Assembly (NCBI GenBank): GCA_031263665.1 | Contig: JAISFJ010000072.1 | Coordinates: 1-5,577, forward strand | Source: Coriobacteriales bacterium | GTDB lineage: Bacteria; Actinomycetota; Coriobacteriia; Coriobacteriales; UBA8131 | Direction of reading: 5' to 3' | Length of the DNA: 5,577 nt | In this document: positions 1 through 5,577 of the stretch, one piece after another | Position numbering within the stretch: position 1 is the first letter of the stretch | Layout of the letters: each line of letters begins with the position of its first letter | The notes under the pieces: model-generated | Told to the model about the DNA's origin: nothing | Seen by the model: only the letters and a program-made list of their open reading frames with translations | Databases searched by the model: none | Position numbers and translations under genes: made by a program

Positions 1-1
1 A

Positions 2-1270
2 GCCGAAAAGATTTTTTCTACCCATAGCAAAAGCGATGACCGTGCCGGCGATATAGTGGGCGCGGATGTTGACTTTGTTATGAGCCAGGACGGAACCTCG
101 GCGCTCGCCATCGACGCGATTGCCTCAATGGGGGCCGAGACGGTTTTTGACCCCGAGAAGGTCGCCATGGTTATGGACCACAGCTGCCCCTCACCGCTCG
201 AAGGCGTGAGCGCCATCCACGCGAAGATGCGCGCCTTTGGCAAAGAGACCGGCATATCCATCTATGACTGGGGCCGCGGCGTTTGCCATCAACTTGTTCC
301 GGAGAGCGGAAAGATTGTAAGCGGCGACCTCGTCGTCGGCTGCGATTCGCATACCTGCACCTACGGAGCTCTCAATATCTTCTCCACGGGAGTCGGTTCT
401 ACGGACGGTGCGGCTGCCATGGTTTCCGGGCAACTCTGGTTTAAGGTCCCCGAGACTTTGAGGGTCATCTATCACGGCAAACTGCCGGACGGTGTGTATT
501 CAAAGGACCTCATCTTGTATCTCGCGGGGCTTATCGGTGTGGATGGTGCGACGTATCAGGCAATCGAGTTTTCGGGCCCTGTTATCGATGCACTTTCTAT
601 CGACGCGCGCATGACCATTTCAAACATGGCCATCGAACTTGGCGCAAAGGCGGGACTTATGGAGGCCGACGAAAAAACCTTCGCCTTCTTTGATGTATGC
701 GCCAAGCGCTTTGGCGCGCCGCTTTGGCGCAAGCCACAGGCAGTTAAGCCCGATAAGGACGCGACGTATATCCGAACTATCGAAATCGATGTTGACTCGA
801 TTGAGCCACAGATTGCGCGACCACACGCGGTGGGCAATGTTGCGTCTGTCGGTGAGCTTGAGGGTACGCCTGTTGCCGAGGGTTATATTGGTACCTGCAC
901 AAATGGGCGTCTGGAAGATTTTGCTATCGCGGCAAGCATATTGAAGGGCAAAACCGTTCATCCCGACGTTCGCCTCGTGGTTGCTCCTGCCTCGCGCGAC
1001 ATTTATCTCGACGCCATGGCGGCTGGCTACATCCAGACCTTTGTCGAGGCGGGCGCACGCGTGGTCACACCAGGCTGCGGTCCGTGCGTTGGCACTCACA
1101 ATGGAGTTCCGAGCAATGGCGAAAACGTCATTTCGACCGCTAATCGCAATTTTAAGGGGCGTATGGGCAACTCGAATGCTTTTATCTACCTGGGCAGTCC
1201 GGCAACGGTGGCCGCCTCAGTGCTCAAGGCGCGCATCACCGACCCGCGAACGGTGCAGAGAGCCGTATGA
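2..1270 (+). CDS. leuC: Aconitase-superfamily hydro-lyase, large subunit (LeuC/HacA type), 5' partial
   Basis: This is the catalytic large subunit of a two-subunit [4Fe-4S] dehydratase that moves a hydroxyl group on a tricarboxylate or a substituted malate in the cytoplasm. The reading frame is open to the left edge. Its first visible residues, AEKIFSTHSKSDDRAGDIV, match the usual family N-terminus, so the true start lies a few codons outside the window and the GTG at 56 is internal. The 422 visible residues are close to full length for the short (about 420 residue) LeuC/HacA class. Active-site motifs are intact: CDSHTCTYGAL near visible residues 114-124, and the three cluster cysteines in GTCTNGR (about C299) and GCGPC (about C359 and C362). 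The partner small subunit follows after 82 nt. Family membership is clear. The substrate could be isopropylmalate, homocitrate, citrate or dimethylmalate, and the nearby isocitrate dehydrogenase favours citrate. The leuC symbol marks the family only. Confidence 0.93.
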   Translation, partial: AEKIFSTHSKSDDRAGDIVGADVDFVMSQDGTSALAIDAIASMGAETVFDPEKVAMVMDHSCPSPLEGVSAIHAKMRAFGKETGISIYDWGRGVCHQLVPESGKIVSGDLVVGCDSHTCTYGALNIFSTGVGSTDGAAAMVSGQLWFKVPETLRVIYHGKLPDGVYSKDLILYLAGLIGVDGATYQAIEFSGPVIDALSIDARMTISNMAIELGAKAGLMEADEKTFAFFDVCAKRFGAPLWRKPQAVKPDKDATYIRTIEIDVDSIEPQIARPHAVGNVASVGELEGTPVAEGYIGTCTNGRLEDFAIAASILKGKTVHPDVRLVVAPASRDIYLDAMAAGYIQTFVEAGARVVTPGCGPCVGTHNGVPSNGENVISTANRNFKGRMGNSNAFIYLGSPATVAASVLKARITDPRTVQRAV

Positions 1271-1341
1271 GAAGCCGCATGGCAGCAGCGGTGTGGCGGC
1301 GGTAGTGGGCAAGGCGGCAACCGACAGTATGAAAGGCTCGT

Positions 1342-1348
1342 TAAGGAG
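1342..1348 (+). promoter_or_regulatory. Ribosome binding site that fixes the small-subunit start
   Basis: TAAGGAG is a seven-base match to the anti-Shine-Dalgarno sequence, 4 nt before the ATG at 1353. It decides the start of the small subunit. The same frame is open far upstream and has an in-frame ATG at 1329, but only 1353 has a good site and gives the N-terminus expected for the family. Confidence 0.75.
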
Positions 1349-1352
1349 TGAC

Positions 1353-1856
1353 ATGGCGATACAGGCGAACGCATTCGTTTTTGGTGATGACATCAACACC
1401 GACTACATCATCAGTGGCAAGTACAAGTTCAAGTCCAACGACATGAATGAAATGGCGCGTCATGCCATGGAGGAACTCGATGCGGACTACTATGAACGCG
1501 TCTCGCCAGAAGGCGGCATCCTGGTTGCCGGTACAAACTTTGGCTGCGGCTCGTCGCGCGAACAGGCGCCGCTCGTGCTCATCGGCTCAAACACCAAGGC
1601 GGTGCTGGCTAAAAGTTTCGCGCGTATCTTTTTTCGCAACGCGATAAACACCGGTCTGCCGGTCATCGAGTGTGACACGAGTCGTATCAACGAAGGCGAC
1701 AAACTCGAAGTGGACGTAGAGAAGGGGAGCATAAAGAACCTGACATCGGGCGAACAACTGAGTTTTGCGCCGCTTTCTTCGGTTATGGCAAAACTCTTGG
1801 CGGATGGTGGACTGGCACCACATTTTCGTAAACACGGTACCTTTGCATTGGAATAA
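1353..1856 (+). CDS. leuD: Aconitase-superfamily hydro-lyase, small subunit (LeuD/HacB type)
   Basis: This is the swivel-domain small subunit that completes the active site of the upstream large subunit. At 167 residues it is full length for the short LeuD/HacB/DmdB class. Visible motifs are GDDINTDYII (11-20), the substrate-recognition loop SGKYKFKSND (21-30), TNFGCGSSREQAP (61-73) with the catalytic-serine region GSSRE, and SFARIFFRNAINTGLP (88-103). Start choice rests on a strong ribosome binding site. The next gene begins 12 nt after the stop, which implies co-transcription. The recognition loop is odd: YKFK stands where, from memory of work on methanogens, homoaconitase has YLRT and isopropylmalate isomerase has YLVY, and IIPG is IISG. 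The family is certain. A role as aconitase, isopropylmalate isomerase, homoaconitase or dimethylmalate dehydratase cannot be decided from sequence alone. Confidence 0.92.
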   Translation: MAIQANAFVFGDDINTDYIISGKYKFKSNDMNEMARHAMEELDADYYERVSPEGGILVAGTNFGCGSSREQAPLVLIGSNTKAVLAKSFARIFFRNAINTGLPVIECDTSRINEGDKLEVDVEKGSIKNLTSGEQLSFAPLSSVMAKLLADGGLAPHFRKHGTFALE

Positions 1857-1868
1857 ATTGGAGTAAGC

Positions 1869-2771
1869 ATGACTAGCAGCAAAAAAGAATCTGAAAAGAA
1901 GGCGAAAGCGTCGGTGGCGACGGCCGAGAAAGCGTCTGCGTCGGCAGCGGCAGCGGCGACGGCCGAGAAAGCGTCCACGGTGGCAGCGGCAGCGGCCAAA
2001 CCGACAGCGGCTACGGCCGAGAAAGCCGAAAAAGCCCCCGCGTCGGCGTCGCCCAAAAAGACGGCCAAAAAGGCGACAAGCTCGGCAGAAAAACCCGCGA
2101 AACGGACGACGAGGACGACCAAGAGGGCAAAAGGCAGGAGCTCAAACAAGGACCAGCAAATCGTATTCGACTCCACGGCCGACCGTTCAACGGTGGCGCA
2201 ACAGGCAAAGGAAAACCCCCCGATTCTCATGGCGCTCATCGAAAACCTCTCAACGGAGGCTCGTCGCATTCGCCAGTTCAGCGCCGCGGCTATCAGCGTC
2301 GTATCGGAAACCGCTCCCGAGATACTGGTCATCCACATCCCTCACATTGTTGATGCCCTGTATCGCCCCGAGGCACAGACGCGGTGGGAAAGCCTCGAGG
2401 TGCTCACGCGCATCGTGTCATATGACCCCAAGGCCTGTGATGGCGCGCTTATCGGCGCTGAGGGTTCGTTGTATGATGAGGAATCCGGTACCGCCCGTCT
2501 GGCTGCGGTTCGCTTTTTGTGTGCCTACGGCGCGCTTGACGCAAAGCGCTCGGCTAAGGTGTGGCCGCTGCTTGATGAGGCTATCCAGTGCTACCACGGT
2601 GACCCCGAGTTTCAGGATATGCTCATTTCGGTGATAGGTTTCGCCGATGGAAAAATCAGCAAAGACGTACGCGCCTCGCTCGCGAACCGCATGGGCTTTG
2701 ATGCGAGCAACGGCAAGGGTGTACTCAAAAAGCGTGCCGTTCAAATCGTCGAAATATGCAAAAAAGCCTGA
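1869..2771 (+). CDS. Uncharacterised protein: Lys/Ala-rich basic tail plus HEAT/ARM-like helical domain
   Basis: I do not recognise this 300-residue protein as a named family. Residues 1-92 are low complexity, almost only A, K, T, S, E and P, and become strongly basic around 63-90 (KKTAKK, KRTTRTTKRAKGR). This resembles the AKP-rich tails of histone-H1-like bacterial proteins, so nucleic-acid binding is a reasonable inference. Residues about 115-300 are soluble and look like stacked helix pairs (about 118-163, 165-195, 206-242, 245-275), typical of HEAT/ARM scaffolds that bind proteins. No signal peptide, membrane segment or catalytic motif is seen. The start is the ATG at 1869, with GGAG at 1860-1863, 5 nt upstream. 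It sits between the aconitase-like subunits and isocitrate dehydrogenase with tight spacing, so it is probably co-expressed with them. A HEAT-repeat adaptor, a nucleoid-associated protein or a regulator are all possible. That it is coding is well supported by spacing, ribosome binding site and the uninterrupted helical domain. Confidence 0.85.
   Translation: MTSSKKESEKKAKASVATAEKASASAAAAATAEKASTVAAAAAKPTAATAEKAEKAPASASPKKTAKKATSSAEKPAKRTTRTTKRAKGRSSNKDQQIVFDSTADRSTVAQQAKENPPILMALIENLSTEARRIRQFSAAAISVVSETAPEILVIHIPHIVDALYRPEAQTRWESLEVLTRIVSYDPKACDGALIGAEGSLYDEESGTARLAAVRFLCAYGALDAKRSAKVWPLLDEAIQCYHGDPEFQDMLISVIGFADGKISKDVRASLANRMGFDASNGKGVLKKRAVQIVEICKKA
1916..2026 (+). repeat. Degenerate in-frame coding repeat (TAEKA units)
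   Basis: Within the low-complexity tail of the preceding gene the 21-nt stretch 1916-1936 recurs exactly at 1955-1975, a 39-nt (13-codon) offset. A shorter 14-nt copy, ACGGCCGAGAAAGC, is at 2013-2026. All copies are in the same frame and encode TAEKA(S), separated by Ala-rich linkers. Identity at the DNA level suggests recent expansion by slippage or unequal recombination, so the tail probably varies in length between strains. Confidence 0.75.
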
Positions 2772-2783
2772 CACCTGTCGATG

Positions 2784-2789
2784 AAAGGA
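2784..2789 (+). promoter_or_regulatory. Ribosome binding site supporting the icd start at 2801
   Basis: AAAGGA lies 11 nt before ATG 2801, a rather long spacing. The alternative in-frame ATG at 2756 lies inside the upstream gene and adds 15 residues not found in the family. The GTG at 2792 is only 2 nt from the site. The N-terminus MSEKIAMTTPLVELDGDEMTR lines up with that of human IDH1, which supports 2801. Confidence 0.55.
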
Positions 2790-2800
2790 ATGTGACAGCG

Positions 2801-4013
2801 ATGTCGGAAAAGATAGCGATGACCACGCCTCTCGTTGAGCTTGACGGAGATGAGATGACACGCGTTATCTGGGCCTGGATTAAAGAGATACTGATTGAAC
2901 CCTTTGTGCAACTCAAAACCCTTTACTTTGATTTGGGGCTTGCCGAGCGAGAACGCACGCACGATGAGGTCACCATCCAGGCTTCAGAAGCGATAAAGCG
3001 CTTCGGTGTGGGGGTAAAATGCGCGACAATAACGCCCAATGCCGAACGGGTCGAAGAATATGGGTTAAGCGAGATGTATCGCTCGCCTAACGGTACCATC
3101 CGAGCCATACTTGACGGCACGGTTTTTCGCACCCCGATTCTCACCAGAGGAATTGTTCCCTACATCGCGAACTGGCGCAAACCCATCACCATTGCGCGCC
3201 ACGCCTACGGAGACATCTATCGAAGCTGCGAGATGAGGGTTGCCGATGAGCTTGCCGGTGCGAAGCTCGAGCTCGTCGCCACAACGCCCGGCGGAAAAGA
3301 GCAGCGCGCGCTCATCTATGACTTCGGTACGGCGGGGCCTTCTACGGGCATTGTCCAGGGTATTCACAACACCGATGAATCCATCGAGGCCTTTGCCCAC
3401 GCCTGCATGGCCTTCGCCCTCGAAAGCAAACAGGACCTGTGGTTTGGCGCGAAGGATACGATTTCTAAGACCTACGACCGTCGTTTTCGTGACATCTTCG
3501 ATGAAATATTTTGGGGGCACTACAAACAGCGCTTCGACGCGGCGGGCATCGAGTACTTCTACACGCTTATAGATGATGCGGTCGCGCGGGTCATACGCTC
3601 CGAAGGCGGTTTTATCTGGGCGTGCAGAAACTATGACGGCGATGTTATGAGCGACATGGTGGCCACGGCCTTTGGGTCTTTGGCGATGATGACTTCGGTA
3701 CTCGTCTCACACAAGGGTTATTTTGAGTACGAGGCGGCGCACGGCACCGTTCAGCGCCACTATTATCAACATCTGGCGGGCAAGGAGACCTCGACCAACT
3801 CCGTGGCGACTCTGTTCGCGTGGACGGGCGCGTTGAGAAAGCGCGGCGAGCTCGATAGACTACCCCAACTCGGCGCCTTTGCCGATAAACTCGAAGCGGC
3901 GTGTAAGGCGACCATCGAAAGCGGAGTCATGACCGGTGACCTCTTTGTGCTTTCCACCTTGCCCCACAAGCAAAAGGTCGACACAAAGACCTTTCTTGTG
4001 GAGGTCGCGAGAC

Positions 4014-4027
<14 letters not shown>
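2801..4027 (+). CDS. icd: NADP-dependent isocitrate dehydrogenase, eukaryote-like (IDH1) type
   Basis: This enzyme oxidatively decarboxylates isocitrate to 2-oxoglutarate with reduction of NADP, in the cytoplasm and normally as a homodimer. The 408-residue product aligns along its length with human IDH1 (414 residues) and not with E. coli Icd. Substrate contacts are all present: T78, the SPNGTIR block with S95, N97 and R101, R110, and R133 in ARHAYGD (the counterpart of human R132). The proton-relay lysine is K218. Metal ligands are D258, D281 and D285 (LIDD and NYDGDVMSD). The cofactor segment HGTVQRH (314-320) keeps the Arg-His pair expected for NADP. The start is placed at 2801 by alignment and by AAAGGA upstream. 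It lies 29 nt after the HEAT-like gene. With the aconitase-family pair upstream it forms a likely citrate-to-2-oxoglutarate module. Function is confident because no key residue is missing. Confidence 0.96.
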
Positions 4028-5356
<1,329 letters not shown>

Positions 5357-5375
5357 GGCTTCCTGTGGCCGAGCA

Positions 5376-5404
5376 TCTTGAACCTCAAACGGAACCTGGG
5401 AGTG
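5376..5404 (+). repeat. 29-bp direct repeat, copy 1
   Basis: The first of two 29-bp copies, identical except at one base (A at 5382, G in copy 2). It begins 20 nt after the ahcY stop. Its 3' half (AAACGG, then CTGGGAGTGC) is the left arm of the long hairpin 5383-5450. Its start TTGAACCTCAA is itself nearly an inverted repeat. Confidence 0.85.
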
Positions 5405-5450
5405 CTCACGTATGCGCAATACGCTCCGCGCTCCCAGAACCCGTTTTCGG
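5383..5450. repeat. Long imperfect palindrome downstream of ahcY
   Basis: The core stem pairs CTGGGAGTGC (5396-5405) with GCGCTCCCAG (5428-5437), ten pairs with one G-U. An outer stem pairs AAACGG (5387-5392) with CCGTTT (5441-5446) across a symmetric 3x3 loop, with CC/GG outside that. An apical stem is CGTAT/ATACG (5409-5413 and 5419-5423). There is no T run after it, so it is not a standard intrinsic terminator. It resembles a REP/BIME-type element or an mRNA 3'-end stabiliser. Confidence 0.7.
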
Positions 5451-5461
5451 CCCAATCCACT

Positions 5462-5495
5462 CGACCCCAGAAACCGGAACCGCTTTCTGGGGTCG
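5462..5495. repeat. 12-bp perfect hairpin
   Basis: CGACCCCAGAAA (5462-5473) is the exact reverse complement of TTTCTGGGGTCG (5484-5495), with a ten-base loop. It lies between the two direct-repeat copies. No T tract follows. It is probably a second module of the same repetitive intergenic element, or a Rho-dependent or processing 3' structure. Confidence 0.75.
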
Positions 5496-5498
5496 GCG

Positions 5499-5527
5499 TC
5501 TTGAGCCTCAAACGGAACCTGGGAGTG
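5499..5527 (+). repeat. 29-bp direct repeat, copy 2
   Basis: The second copy lies 123 nt downstream of copy 1, with 28 of 29 bases identical. Its start, TTGAGCCTCAA, is an inverted repeat with a single central base. Its 3' end runs into a G-rich stretch. The six bases ending the window, CCCAGG, are complementary to CCTGGG in this copy, so its palindrome partner may lie just beyond the edge. Confidence 0.85.
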
Positions 5528-5543
5528 GGACAGGGGGACGGGG
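5521..5543 (+). other. Canonical G-quadruplex motif
   Basis: Four G tracts (5521-5523, 5527-5529, 5533-5537, 5540-5543) are separated by loops of 3, 3 and 2 bases, which meets the usual definition of a G-quadruplex motif. It lies on the coding strand downstream of ahcY. The last tract is shared with the hairpin at 5541-5574, so the two structures would compete. Whether it folds in the cell is unknown. Confidence 0.55.
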
Positions 5544-5574
5544 CAATGGCGGGACGTCGAGGACGCCGTTGCCC
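5541..5574. repeat. 11-bp hairpin at the right edge
   Basis: GGGCAATGGCG (5541-5551) pairs with CGCCGTTGCCC (5564-5574), with one G-U pair and a 12-base loop that contains the palindrome GACGTC. It belongs to the same structured noncoding tail. No coding sequence is supported from 5357 to the end of the window. Confidence 0.65.
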
Positions 5575-5577
5575 AGG

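Noticed and set aside
56..58. GTG at 56 as the start of the large-subunit gene
   Set aside because: The frame is open to the window edge, and the 18 codons before it encode the conserved family N-terminus, so the gene starts outside the window.
981..1352. Upstream extension of the small-subunit frame, from 981 or from the ATG at 1329
   Set aside because: Most of it overlaps the large-subunit gene in another frame and the rest is the intergenic gap. The strong ribosome binding site and family N-terminus place the start at 1353.
1490..2338. Long open frame of 282 codons on the minus strand
   Set aside because: It spans two well-supported + genes and owes its length to the Ala/Lys-rich repeat region. 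Its composition is low complexity and no domain is recognised.
2756..2800. In-frame ATG at 2756 as the icd start
   Set aside because: It lies inside the upstream gene, has no ribosome binding site, and the extra 15 residues have no counterpart in IDH1-type proteins.
5396..5450. Intrinsic terminator for ahcY
   Set aside because: The hairpin is strong but no U-rich run follows it directly. The TTTT at 5444-5447 is mostly within a paired arm.
5376..5527. CRISPR array made of the 29-bp repeats
   Set aside because: Only two copies, 94 nt apart, with a structured hairpin between them instead of a unique spacer of normal length. No cas gene is present.

Overview
The window looks like a piece of a moderately GC-rich bacterial chromosome. 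It holds five genes, all on the + strand and closely spaced, followed by a repeat-rich intergenic tail. No phage, transposase, CRISPR, tRNA or rRNA gene is visible. Codon use, a eukaryote-type NADP isocitrate dehydrogenase and a Thermotoga/archaeal-type S-adenosylhomocysteine hydrolase would fit an anaerobic Gram-positive bacterium such as a member of the Coriobacteriia (Actinomycetota) or a high-GC Clostridia relative. That placement is an inference from gene types and cannot be settled here.

Layout: (1) 2-1270, large subunit of an aconitase-superfamily hydro-lyase (LeuC/HacA type), missing only its first few codons at the left edge. (2) 1353-1856, the matching small subunit (LeuD/HacB type). 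(3) 1869-2771, an unrecognised protein with a Lys/Ala-rich histone-H1-like N-terminal tail and an all-helical HEAT/ARM-like C-terminal domain. (4) 2801-4027, NADP-dependent isocitrate dehydrogenase of the human IDH1 type. (5) 4097-5356, adenosylhomocysteinase. (6) 5357-5577, noncoding: a 29-bp direct repeat in two copies, three strong hairpins and a canonical G-quadruplex motif.

Genes 1-4 are 12 to 82 nt apart and look like one transcription unit. A split aconitase-family enzyme beside isocitrate dehydrogenase suggests a citrate to isocitrate to 2-oxoglutarate module supplying glutamate carbon and NADPH. On that reading the LeuCD-like pair would act as the aconitase instead of in leucine synthesis. 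Its substrate loop reads YKFK, unlike the loops I know for isopropylmalate isomerase (YLVY) or homoaconitase (YLRT), so substrate assignment is open. The basic-tail HEAT protein inside this metabolic cluster is the least explained gene. The 69-nt gap before ahcY holds a 14-nt tandem duplication, a possible promoter and a small hairpin followed by T-rich sequence, so ahcY may be partly uncoupled from the upstream operon.
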